Assembly (NCBI GenBank): GCA_965365445.1
Contig: CBDUBS010000183.1
Location: 1 to 7,423 of the forward strand
Direction of reading: 5' to 3'
DNA: 7,423 bases
Source: CBDUBS01 sp965365445
GTDB taxonomy: Bacteria > Bacteroidota > Rhodothermia > Rhodothermales > DASSAV01
The notes under the pieces were generated by a model. That model ran no database searches and was not told the DNA's origin. It saw only the letters and a program-made list of their open reading frames with translations. Shown in pieces: positions 1 to 6,035 of this stretch (positions within the stretch are counted from its first letter, which is position 1; every line of letters begins with the position of its first letter). A program made the position numbers and the translations under genes.

Positions 1-1
1 G

Positions 2-253
2 AACCCGTTCAACACGCTCACCACGATACGGTACGAACTGTCTCATGCGGCCCGCGTGACGGTTTCCGTGTTCGACGTGAGCGGGAAAGAGATCGCCCGG
101 CTGTGCGACGCAGTCGAGCAGCCCGCCGGCATCCGGACGGTTACCTGGGACGGCCTCGACCAATCCGGCACAGAGGCGGCGAGCGGGGTATACCTCTGCC
201 GGGTGCAGGCCGGGACCATGCAAAAAACCATCCGTATGGTCCGGATTCGATAG
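2..253 (+). CDS. C-terminal end of a secreted protein with NPFN-type (T9SS type A / FlgD-Ig-like) sorting domain, 5' truncated by the window
   Basis: Frame 2 is open from the left edge to TAG at 251-253, giving 83 residues of the C-terminus of a longer protein. It begins with NPFN, followed by short beta-strand-like segments (TTIRYEL, VTVSVFDVSGKEI, GIRTVTWDG, SGVYLCRVQAG) and a basic end (KTIRMVRIR). This order is typical of the small Ig-like C-terminal domain annotated as FlgD_ig or 'T9SS type A sorting domain' in exported Bacteroidota/Rhodothermota proteins, where it acts as an outer-membrane secretion and anchoring signal. The catalytic or structural part of the protein lies outside the window, so its function cannot be told. 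The next gene starts 80 nt downstream on the same strand. Family placement is from the motif pattern; use by a type IX system here is inferred. Confidence 0.75.
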   Translation, partial: NPFNTLTTIRYELSHAARVTVSVFDVSGKEIARLCDAVEQPAGIRTVTWDGLDQSGTEAASGVYLCRVQAGTMQKTIRMVRIR

Positions 254-333
254 ATCCCATTCTTTTTTCGCTTCCCGCTTCGCCGCGCAACCATTACTTT
301 CAGTCGGACACTTCCCTCATTCCCATAGAAACG

Positions 334-1764
334 ATGACCGCACCCTCCCGTATCGCCGTACTGATGGCAACCGCCCTCTTGCTGATCCAGTGGTCCGCCC
401 GGGGACAGGCTCCGGCGCACTTGCAGGGAGAGATGGCGGGTGAGCCTACGGCAACCGGCGTGCTGCTTCAGTCGCGCCTGACGGCTCCGGCTATCTCCCC
501 CGACGGCGACGTGCCGGGAGCGCCCGGCGTGGGCCGTTTCGAAGTGGCCGACAACGCCGGCTTCCGCGGCGGCCGCTCCACCGATTGGCTTACCGCCGAG
601 TCCGAGCAGGACTACATTATCCGCACTCGGATTGACGGCCTTCGGCCGTCTACACGCTACTTCTACCGCCTCGTCTACGGCTCCGACACCCTTCACACGG
701 CCTACGGCGAAACGAGGACGTTTCGCACCCTGCCCTCGCCGGAGACTCCGGCGCCGGTACGGTTCGTGGTTACCGCCTGCATGCACTACGCCCGCTTCCG
801 CGAAAGCCCCCGGGGTAGAGGTCCGGACAGCCTGCTCGGCTACCCTGCCCTGGAAACCATCCGGGGCATGGAACCGGACTTCTTCATCGGCACGGGGGAT
901 AACGTGTATTACGACCACGGGCCGAGGGCCCGTTCCATCCGGGAGTTGCGTAAAAAGTGGCACGAGCAATTCGTCCAGCCCCGGTTCGTACAACTGTTTT
1001 CGGAGGCGCCGACGTTCTGGGAGAAAGACGACCACGATTTCCGGTACGACGACGCCGATCTGACCGGCGACGAAAAGCCGTCGCCCGAGCTTGGGATTCG
1101 CCTCTACACCGAACAGCTGCCCTGGGCCGCTCCGACCGACGCGAACGCGCTGCCCTACCGCACCCACCGCATCGGGAGCCTGGTGCAGCTGTGGTTTCTC
1201 GAAGGTCGGGACTATCGCAGTCCCAACGCCGCGCCGGACGGACCGGATAAGACGATCTGGGGAGAACGACAGCGCGAATGGCTGAAACGCACCCTGCTCG
1301 AATCCACCGCACCCTTCAAGCTCATCATCTCCCCGACGCCCATGGTAGGGCCGGACGACGCCCGCAAAAAGGACAACCACACCAACATCGGGGGATTCCG
1401 GTACGAAGGGACGGCCTTTTTAGAATGGGCACGCGACCATGGTTTCCTCGAAAAGGGCCTGTACATCCTCTGCGGCGACCGGCACTGGCAGTACCATAGC
1501 ATCCACCCCACCGGTTTCGAGGAATTCTCGGTCGGCGCGCTGGTGGACGGCAACGCCCGCATGGGGCGCAACCCCGGCGATCCGGAAAGCACCGACCCCG
1601 AAGGCCTCATCCGGCAGCCGTTTACGTCGCCGGAGCCCACGGGCGGATTTCTGCGCGTTCGGATCGAACCCGGGGAGGAGCCGGGCGAGCGCCCTACCGC
1701 CCGCTTCGAGTGGTTCGACGAGAACGGCCAACTGCTGTACACGGCGCTCAAAACGGCGCAGTAA
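334..1764 (+). CDS. PhoD-like alkaline phosphatase/phosphodiesterase (metallophosphatase), exported
   Basis: A 476-aa secreted metallophosphatase that should hydrolyse phosphomonoesters or phosphodiesters outside the cytoplasm. Residues 1-24 form a Sec-type signal (hydrophobic core IAVLMATALLLI) with a likely A-R-G cut before Gln25. The open frame extends upstream to 103, but ATG 334 is chosen because it starts the signal peptide and avoids overlap with the preceding gene. About 25-135 resembles the Ig/FN3-like N-terminal domain of PhoD proteins (TRYFYRLVYG, ETRTFRTLP). The catalytic domain shows VVTACMHY with Cys149, GTGDNVYYDH (Asp189, Asn190, Asp194), WEKDDHDF (Asp232, Asp233, His234, Asp235) and CGDRHWQYH (Asp382, His384, His388), all usual metal-site positions of the family. 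B. subtilis PhoD uses Ca2+ and Fe3+ with a Cys ligand; Cys149 is a plausible equivalent (inference). There is no twin-arginine motif and no good Shine-Dalgarno. It converges on a sulfatase 4 nt away. Family is confident; substrate is unknown. Confidence 0.93.
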   Translation: MTAPSRIAVLMATALLLIQWSARGQAPAHLQGEMAGEPTATGVLLQSRLTAPAISPDGDVPGAPGVGRFEVADNAGFRGGRSTDWLTAESEQDYIIRTRIDGLRPSTRYFYRLVYGSDTLHTAYGETRTFRTLPSPETPAPVRFVVTACMHYARFRESPRGRGPDSLLGYPALETIRGMEPDFFIGTGDNVYYDHGPRARSIRELRKKWHEQFVQPRFVQLFSEAPTFWEKDDHDFRYDDADLTGDEKPSPELGIRLYTEQLPWAAPTDANALPYRTHRIGSLVQLWFLEGRDYRSPNAAPDGPDKTIWGERQREWLKRTLLESTAPFKLIISPTPMVGPDDARKKDNHTNIGGFRYEGTAFLEWARDHGFLEKGLYILCGDRHWQYHSIHPTGFEEFSVGALVDGNARMGRNPGDPESTDPEGLIRQPFTSPEPTGGFLRVRIEPGEEPGERPTARFEWFDENGQLLYTALKTAQ

Positions 1765-1768
1765 CGGT

Positions 1769-3178
1769 TCAGGGCCCGGCCGCGCCGGCATTCCAGTCCG
1801 GCGAGGGAGTGTGGGCGCGTTCCATGATACGCTCCATCCGGGCGACTACCTCGGGGTGCGCGGCGGATACGTCGTTTTGCTCCCCGAGGTCGCGGTCGAG
1901 ATGGTACAGTTCGATGGGGCCGCTTCCCATCGGCGTGCGCACGGCTTTCCAGGGGCCGGAGCGAACGGCCTGCTTGCCTCCGCCCTCGTAAAACTCCCAG
2001 TACAGGTACTCGTGCGCCGCCTGACGGTCGGGGCGGCCTTTGATGGCAGGCAGGAAGCTGATGCCATCCAGCGGCCCCGGGGCGGGCGCCCCTGCGGCCT
2101 CGGCCAGGGTAGGCAGCACGTCCGCAAAGTAGCCGACGTAATCCGACACGGAGCCGGCCGGCGTCACGCCGGGCCAGTAGGCTATCATGGGAACGCGAAT
2201 TCCCCCTTCGTACAGATCGCGCTTGATGCCCCGCAGCGGCCCGTTGGAGTCGAAGAAGGCGGGGTCATGGCCTCCTTCGGCATGAGGCCCGTTATCCGAG
2301 GTAAAGAAAACGAGCGTGTTTTCTGCGATGCCTTCCCGCCGAAGCTGCTCCATGAGCCGGCCGATGCCCGTATCCATGCGGGTTACCATGGCCGCGAAGC
2401 CTTTACGCGCCTCGGGCCAATCCTTGCCCGCATACGGTTCGTAGCTCGGAACCTCCATGCCTTCCTGACGAGCCTCGTTGTTGGCGTGGGGCAGGGTCAG
2501 GGCCAGGTACAGGAAAAAAGGCCCCCCGGCGTTCCGCTCCACGAACTGTAGCGCTTCTTCCATGAACAGGTCGTGGCTGTATTCCAGCTTATTGTCGGAG
2601 ACGCCCGCCCCGTACTGGTCTTCGTTCGGGACGGTGTTGGCGAGCCGGACCCGCTCGTCGTTCCGCACCAGGAACGTCGGGTAGTAATTGTGGGCGTGTC
2701 GCTGGTCGAGGTAGCCGAAAAAGTAATCGAAGCCCTGCCGGTTGGGATGTCCGGGCGAGCCTTCCGGCCCCAGCCCCCATTTCCCGATGAGCCCGGTGGT
2801 ATACCCGGCCTGTTTCAGCACTTCGGCCACCGTGACGTCATCCGGCATGAGCGCAGCGGTGCGGCTGTTGCCCCGGATCCGGGTGTGGCCGGTATGCAAA
2901 CCGGTCATGAGCACGCTGCGCGAAGGAGCGCAAACGGTGCTTCCTGCATAGAACTGCGTAAACCGCATCCCTTCGCGGGCCAGGCGGTCGAGATGGGGTG
3001 TCTGAATGCGAGTCTGGCCGTAGGCCCCCAGATCGCCGTACCCGAGGTCGTCGGCCAGAATGAAGATGATGTTTGGCCGCTCCGCTTCACCTTCTGTGGC
3101 GTTGCGGACGTGCGGGACGCAGGCGGCTGCGGTAAAACAGAGCAGGGACAGGCAAAAACCGAGAAAGCGATGGCGCAT
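1769..3178 (-). CDS. Type I (Cys-type) sulfatase, predicted lipoprotein
   Basis: A 469-aa arylsulfatase-family enzyme that hydrolyses sulfate esters. The frame extends upstream to 3238, but the ATG at 3178 is chosen because it directly begins an export signal (MRHRFLGFCLSLLCFTAAAC) with a lipobox-like TAAAC, so Cys20 may be lipidated and the enzyme held in the envelope. The fold signatures are complete: metal-binding Asp43-Asp44 in LADDLGYGDL, the C-x-P-S-R core CAPSR with Cys83 as the residue converted to formylglycine, GKWGLG (Lys133), LPHAN (His231), TSDNG (Asp295, Asn296) and LRGIKRDLYEGG (Lys319). Length is normal for a single-domain sulfatase. Activity requires a formylglycine-generating or anaerobic maturase enzyme, which is not in the window. 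The substrate cannot be read from sequence. There is no clear Shine-Dalgarno before the start. It may share a transcript with the doubtful small ORF upstream. Confidence 0.95.
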   Translation of the reverse strand: MRHRFLGFCLSLLCFTAAACVPHVRNATEGEAERPNIIFILADDLGYGDLGAYGQTRIQTPHLDRLAREGMRFTQFYAGSTVCAPSRSVLMTGLHTGHTRIRGNSRTAALMPDDVTVAEVLKQAGYTTGLIGKWGLGPEGSPGHPNRQGFDYFFGYLDQRHAHNYYPTFLVRNDERVRLANTVPNEDQYGAGVSDNKLEYSHDLFMEEALQFVERNAGGPFFLYLALTLPHANNEARQEGMEVPSYEPYAGKDWPEARKGFAAMVTRMDTGIGRLMEQLRREGIAENTLVFFTSDNGPHAEGGHDPAFFDSNGPLRGIKRDLYEGGIRVPMIAYWPGVTPAGSVSDYVGYFADVLPTLAEAAGAPAPGPLDGISFLPAIKGRPDRQAAHEYLYWEFYEGGGKQAVRSGPWKAVRTPMGSGPIELYHLDRDLGEQNDVSAAHPEVVARMERIMERAHTPSPDWNAGAAGP

Positions 3179-3289
3179 CGATACAGGGGGGTGTGGGTTG
3201 GTCGCGGGCCCGGTGGGGTTGCGTACGGGCCGGATCAAGGAAATCTCCAGAGAAGGCCGGAGTTCCCTCGATGCTGCGAAAGCCTTCCG

Positions 3290-3517
3290 TTACAGGTAGT
3301 GGCGGCGCTTAGAGGAGGGGCCGCGCATAAGCGGCTCGAAGGGGCCGGGCCGTAACGCCTCAGGCTCCCGCACCCGCCGGAGGGATCGGCTCCGCACGAG
3401 CCGCCCCCCCGATTGGATGAGCGTAAGCAGGTACAGGATGGCGGCGAGGAGGAGCCCGCGCGGCCTACCCCCGTAGGGCCGCGCTGCCGCCGGATATGTA
3501 CTGGCCGGATAAGGCAT
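3290..3517 (-). CDS. Doubtful small membrane protein ORF (75 aa), hypothetical
   Basis: An unrecognised 75-aa reading frame lies in the gap between the sulfatase and the operon on the right, ending in TAA at 3290-3292. From the ATG at 3517 it has a Pro/Tyr/Ala-rich head, one short hydrophobic stretch (about residues 21-35, GLLLAAILYLLTLIQ), and an Arg-rich tail ending SKRRHYL, the layout of a small single-pass membrane protein with a basic cytoplasmic end. Third codon positions are mostly G or C, as in the neighbouring genes. An AGGA lies 4 nt before the ATG. Another start at 3577 would add 20 residues encoded by a simple repeat, which looks less likely. Against it, GC-rich DNA yields chance ORFs of this size and no family is recognised. 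If real, it precedes the sulfatase by 111 nt on the same strand. Confidence 0.35.
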   Translation of the reverse strand: MPYPASTYPAAARPYGGRPRGLLLAAILYLLTLIQSGGRLVRSRSLRRVREPEALRPGPFEPLMRGPSSKRRHYL

Positions 3518-3530
3518 GAGTCCTGCGTTT

Positions 3531-3554
3531 CTGTCGGTCTGTCTGTCAGTCTGT
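3531..3554. repeat. Degenerate CTGT tetranucleotide repeat (6 units)
   Basis: Six consecutive 4-nt units read CTGT CGGT CTGT CTGT CAGT CTGT; four are perfect and two carry one substitution. The run lies in non-coding DNA, just upstream of the start of the doubtful minus-strand ORF at 3517. Tetranucleotide runs can vary in length by slippage, but this one is short and imperfect, so it may be inert. Confidence 0.8.
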
Positions 3555-3589
3555 AGGACAACGGCAAAGTAGCCCACGGCCCGGAAGCG

Positions 3590-3608
3590 CCGGACAACTT
3601 CTGTCCGG
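3590..3608. other. Perfect intergenic hairpin, 7-bp stem
   Basis: CCGGACA (3590-3596) and TGTCCGG (3602-3608) pair perfectly around the five-base loop ACTTC. Neither flank has a run of T, so it does not look like a Rho-independent terminator on either strand. It lies in the long gap left of the operon and could be a protein-binding dyad, a leader structure or chance. Confidence 0.5.
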
Positions 3609-3664
3609 GGGAGGGTCGCCCTTTCCGGCAGAGCGGCCGGGTGGATCGTTCAGGAAACCTTCCT

Positions 3665-3726
3665 CGAACGGTTGTGTCCGGTTCGTCACATCGGGTTACA
3701 AGATGTGTACGAATTCGCCCGAACCG
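3665..3726 (+). promoter_or_regulatory. Nested, mutually exclusive inverted repeats upstream of the three-gene operon
   Basis: Three related arms occur: CGAAC (3665-3669), CGGTTCG (3679-3685) and CGAACCG (3720-3726). The middle arm can pair either with the left arm (short hairpin, 5 bp, extendable past a bulge) or with the right arm (7 bp). The second pairing encloses a further stem CACATC (3687-3692)/GATGTG (3702-3707). The region ends 71 nt before the start codon of the first operon gene, so it could be an operator or a 5' leader with alternative folds. No convincing promoter hexamers were found in 3518-3797. Role is inferred only from the symmetry. Confidence 0.35.
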
Positions 3727-3786
3727 CCTGCTCTGCCGCCTGTATCTATTCTTCCAGATAAACACGGAAGTATTCAGACGATACAT

Positions 3787-3791
3787 GGAGG
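3787..3791 (+). promoter_or_regulatory. Strong ribosome binding site of the first operon gene
   Basis: GGAGG sits 6 nt before the ATG at 3798, a near-ideal Shine-Dalgarno. It fixes the start of the first operon gene and contrasts with the absent sites before the phosphatase and sulfatase genes. Confidence 0.85.
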
Positions 3792-3797
3792 CAGACT

Positions 3798-4517
3798 ATG
3801 GCAGAATTTGGCGACACGATGCAATCGGGCCGGGAGCGCACAGGGTACACAACCGGCCGGACCACCCATCAGGACGCGCCGCTCTCGGAGCAGGCGAAAG
3901 AAAAAGCCGGTAAAGTAGCCGATCAGGCCAAAGACCAGATCGTTTCCGGCCTGGAGGGCGGAAAAAGCCGGGCGACGGAAGGGCTATCCGGCATCAGCCA
4001 TGCCCTGCGTCAGACGGGCGACAACCTGCGGTCCGAGAACCAGGGGATGGTAGCCGACTACGTAGAGCAGGCGGCGGGCCGCATCGATCAGCTTTCCAGG
4101 TACTTCGACCAGCACAGTGTAAACGATCTTCTCAATGAAGCCGAACGCTTTGCACGGAAGGAGCCTGCCCTGTTCCTCGGCGGCGCGGCCCTGCTGGGCC
4201 TGCTGGCGTCCCGCTTTTTCAAGAGCTCCGGCTCGCATCATGATATGTCCTACCGCTCGAATCGCGGGTATGGGCGCGGTTACTCGGCTTCGGATCGGTA
4301 CTACGATCCCAACTATGCCCGCCCTTACCGGCGCGACTATACGGAGGCGGGCTACCGGAACCCTTCGGAGGCGTTCGGGCGGCCGGAAACGTGGAACCGG
4401 GCCGGCGAGGATACGGGCTCGATGGAGCACCGGACTACCACCCGGAGCGAAACCGGCGCCGCAGGCATCGGCATGGCCAACGAGGATCGGGATAACGAAC
4501 GAGGGAGGAACTTGTAA
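3798..4517 (+). CDS. YtxH / nutrient-deprivation-induced-like membrane-anchored helical protein, Tyr/Arg-rich tail
   Basis: A 239-aa protein of unknown function. Residues 1-28 are polar. About 29-120 is charged and Ala/Gln-rich, strongly helical (SEQAKEKAGKVADQAKDQI and onwards), reminiscent of apolipoprotein/LEA-like amphipathic helices. A motif DLLNEAERFARKEPALF leads into a single hydrophobic segment, about 123-141, followed by Lys. The remaining ~95 residues are low complexity; residues 152-188 hold 9 Tyr and 8 Arg. This build matches proteins annotated 'nutrient deprivation-induced protein' or YtxH-like, which often sit beside Phage_holin_3_6 and DUF3618 genes, as here. It is the first gene of a three-gene operon: its TAA overlaps the next ATG by one base. 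Likely inner-membrane anchored with a disordered tail; a role in stress or envelope maintenance is inferred from family context only. Confidence 0.85.
   Translation: MAEFGDTMQSGRERTGYTTGRTTHQDAPLSEQAKEKAGKVADQAKDQIVSGLEGGKSRATEGLSGISHALRQTGDNLRSENQGMVADYVEQAAGRIDQLSRYFDQHSVNDLLNEAERFARKEPALFLGGAALLGLLASRFFKSSGSHHDMSYRSNRGYGRGYSASDRYYDPNYARPYRRDYTEAGYRNPSEAFGRPETWNRAGEDTGSMEHRTTTRSETGAAGIGMANEDRDNERGRNL
4501..4508 (+). promoter_or_regulatory. Ribosome binding site for the holin-like gene, inside the preceding gene
   Basis: GAGGGAGG in the last codons of the upstream gene lies 8 nt before ATG 4517 and 11 nt before the adjacent ATG 4520. The spacing favours 4517. With the overlapping TAATG, it indicates translational coupling. 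Confidence 0.75.
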
Positions 4518-5002
4518 TGATGACAGACGGCCCCACATACGAACCGGGTGAACCCCCGCGCTACACCGGCGACGTACAGGTGCGCAGGCAGGAGTTTGCG
4601 GCTCCCGTGCGGCCGGAGGTACAAGACGACCGTTCGCTGGGAGAGCTCTTCTCGGATCTGACGACGGATTTCCGAACGCTGGTCCGGCAGGAAATCGAGC
4701 TCTCCAAGACGGAAGCCACGCAAAAAGCCAGAAAGGCGAGCAAGAACGTCGGCTACATCGGAGCAGGAGGCGCCGTCGCCTACGCAGGCCTGATCGCCAT
4801 CGTTTTCGCGGTCGGCTTCCTCCTGGAAGATATCATGCCGGACTGGCTGGCCTTCCTGATTACGGGCGCTCTGGTAGCCTTCATCGGCTACTCCATGATC
4901 CAGAAGGGAATCAAGGCGCTCAAGAACACCGATTTTTCTTTGAACCGGACCACTGAGACGTTGAAGGAGGATAAACAATGGCTGAAACAAGAGATGAAAT
5001 AA
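4517..5002 (+). CDS. Phage_holin_3_6-like (putative holin-X superfamily) two-helix membrane protein
   Basis: A 161-aa protein. Residues 1-37 are polar and Pro-rich. Residues 38-77 form a charged amphipathic helix with the family pattern RSLGELFSDLTTDFRTLVRQ followed by EIELSKTEATQKARKA. Two transmembrane helices follow (about 81-103 and 110-129) joined by a short EDIMPDW turn, then a charged C-terminus. This is the architecture of the 'phage holin family protein' / Actinobacterial Holin-X group (PF07332-type). Despite the name, most members are chromosomal and not shown to lyse cells; nothing here suggests a prophage. The start overlaps the previous stop by 1 nt, and the 3' end overlaps the next gene by 25 nt in another frame, so the three genes are almost certainly co-translated. 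A membrane-organising or stress role is inference. Confidence 0.92.
   Translation: MMTDGPTYEPGEPPRYTGDVQVRRQEFAAPVRPEVQDDRSLGELFSDLTTDFRTLVRQEIELSKTEATQKARKASKNVGYIGAGGAVAYAGLIAIVFAVGFLLEDIMPDWLAFLITGALVAFIGYSMIQKGIKALKNTDFSLNRTTETLKEDKQWLKQEMK
4964..4970 (+). promoter_or_regulatory. Consensus Shine-Dalgarno of the DUF3618 gene, inside the holin-like gene
   Basis: AAGGAGG lies 7 nt before ATG 4978 and within the coding region of the upstream gene. It decides the DUF3618 start despite the 25-nt overlap. Confidence 0.9.
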
Positions 5003-5946
5003 ACCCGGGCGCGCCGGACGTTACGGGACGCGTTACCTATACCGAAACGCACGTACGTACTGCAACCGACGATCCCGGCACGCACAAGGCGGAGCAGATC
5101 GAACGAGAGATCGCCCGTACGCGCTCGAATATGAGTGAAACGATCGACGAGATTCAGGAGCGGTTCAGCCCGCAATACATCCGTCGGCAGGTTACCGAGG
5201 ACATCAAGGATACGGCCCGGGGAGCGGGTAACTCGATCATGCAAACCATCAAGGATAACCCATTACCGGCAGCCATCGCCGGCCTGAGCCTCGCCTGGCT
5301 GTTCTTCAAGGGCAAAGACGAGGATTCAGGATACGACCGCAATTACGACTACCGCACGCCCGACCGCTACGGCGCATACCGCCGATACCCCGCTTCGGGG
5401 CGTTCGTACCGCCGGGATGCCTACGGCTACCCGGAGGACTACCGGTATGCCTACCGCGAACCCGAACCCCACGATGCGTCGATGAAGGACAAGGCGAGCG
5501 AGGTCGGGAGCAAAGCGCGCGAAACCGTGCACGACGTACAGGAACGGGCTTCCGAGTTCGGGCACGACGTACAGGAACGCATGGAGGACTGGGGCGACCA
5601 GATGGCCCGGCAGGCCCGGCGCACCCGCTCTACGCTGGAGCACTGGATGGACGAAAACCCGCTGGCCATGGGGGCGGCGGCTCTCGGCGTCGGCGCCCTG
5701 GTCGGTATGATGCTGCCCTCGACCCATTTCGAGGATGAATGGATGGGCGAAAAGCGGGATCAGGTGGTGGAACAGGCGCGCCACAAGGCCGACGATACGA
5801 TCGATCGCCTGGAGCACGTCGCCGAGAAAACGGCGGAAACCGTAAAGCACGAACTGAAGGATTCGGCCGAAACGGTCAAAGAGACCGCCAAATCAGAAGC
5901 CAGGAAAGAAGGGCTCACCGGCGGCTCCGAGTCCACCTCGTTCTGA
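4978..5946 (+). CDS. DUF3618-domain protein with two membrane anchors, Tyr/Arg-rich linker and LEA-like helices
   Basis: A 322-aa protein of unknown function. The N-terminal DUF3618 motif spans about 38-66 (KAEQIEREIARTRSNMSETI, then DEIQERFSP), followed by a helix and a first hydrophobic anchor starting DNPLPAAIAGLSLAW (about 93-110). Residues 119-163 are low complexity, with 12 Tyr and 10 Arg in 45 positions. A charged helical region (about 168-224) contains an 11-residue repeat (HDVQER at 185 and 196) and ends at a second anchor beginning ENPLAMGAAALGVGALVG (about 226-246), like the C-terminal membrane segment of ElaB/YqjD-type proteins. The last ~75 residues are Glu/Lys/Thr-rich helix (VAEKTAETVKHELKDSAETV) resembling LEA or apolipoprotein repeats. 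Typical DUF3618 proteins are shorter with one anchor; this one looks extended. It is the last gene of the operon, before a terminator-like hairpin. Confidence 0.92.
   Translation: MAETRDEINPGAPDVTGRVTYTETHVRTATDDPGTHKAEQIEREIARTRSNMSETIDEIQERFSPQYIRRQVTEDIKDTARGAGNSIMQTIKDNPLPAAIAGLSLAWLFFKGKDEDSGYDRNYDYRTPDRYGAYRRYPASGRSYRRDAYGYPEDYRYAYREPEPHDASMKDKASEVGSKARETVHDVQERASEFGHDVQERMEDWGDQMARQARRTRSTLEHWMDENPLAMGAAALGVGALVGMMLPSTHFEDEWMGEKRDQVVEQARHKADDTIDRLEHVAEKTAETVKHELKDSAETVKETAKSEARKEGLTGGSESTSF
5529..5579 (+). repeat. 18-bp direct repeat with 33-nt period inside the DUF3618 gene
   Basis: GCACGACGTACAGGAACG occurs exactly at 5529-5546 and again at 5562-5579. The 33-nt offset equals 11 codons, matching the 11-residue period of extended amphipathic helices (HDVQERASEFG then HDVQERMEDWG). 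It looks like a recent in-frame duplication within the helical region. Confidence 0.9.
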
Positions 5947-5996
5947 CGAAGGCGGACGGGGGAGCTACGGCTTCAATCTATGATCAGTTAACCAGC

Positions 5997-6035
5997 AAAC
6001 GGCAGTCCGGGGCGCGAGCCGACGGGCTGCCGTTT
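5997..6035 (+). terminator. Hairpin terminator after the three-gene operon
   Basis: AAACGGCAGTCCG (5997-6009) pairs with CGGGCTGCCGTTT (6023-6035) over 13 positions with one G-U pair. The loop contains a small GGC/GCC stem closed by GCGA, a GNRA tetraloop. The A-rich left base, T-containing right base and following CATT suit a Rho-independent terminator, although the T-run is short. It starts 50 nt after the DUF3618 stop and ends 39 nt before the YihY gene, so it may end the operon transcript or only weaken read-through. Confidence 0.65.

Noticed and set aside
227..268. Possible terminator: ACCAT-CCGT-ATGGT hairpin and a six-T run at 263-268
   Set aside because: The hairpin is only 5 bp, lies inside the coding region, and is separated from the T-run by over 20 nt.
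43..1380. 445-aa minus-strand ORF opposite the phosphatase gene
   Set aside because: It is antisense to a clearly recognised gene, Arg/Gly-rich and without a family motif; long chance ORFs are common in GC-rich DNA.
1439..2551. 370-aa plus-strand ORF spanning the phosphatase 3' end and the sulfatase
   Set aside because: It runs out of frame through one real gene and antisense through another; it shows no domain signature.
2573..3355. 260-aa plus-strand ORF opposite the sulfatase 5' half
   Set aside because: It is the antisense shadow of the conserved FGly region of the sulfatase.
3653..3678. ECF-sigma-like promoter (GGAAAC, 17 nt, GTC) upstream of the operon
   Set aside because: Only short, loosely matching hexamers; such matches occur by chance and the source organism's sigma consensus is unknown.
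3235..3786. 183-aa minus-strand ORF across the intergenic gap
   Set aside because: Its composition is Arg/Ser/Pro-rich with no hydrophobic or motif pattern, and it overlaps the more plausible 75-aa frame and the operon leader.
4517..5002. Prophage or lysis cassette suggested by the 'holin' name
   Set aside because: No endolysin, spanin, tail or integrase gene is present, and this holin-like family is mostly chromosomal and non-lytic.
5326..5850. 174-aa minus-strand ORF opposite the DUF3618 gene
   Set aside because: It is a mirror image of the Tyr/Arg codon-rich tract and helical region; the plus-strand protein is convincingly real.
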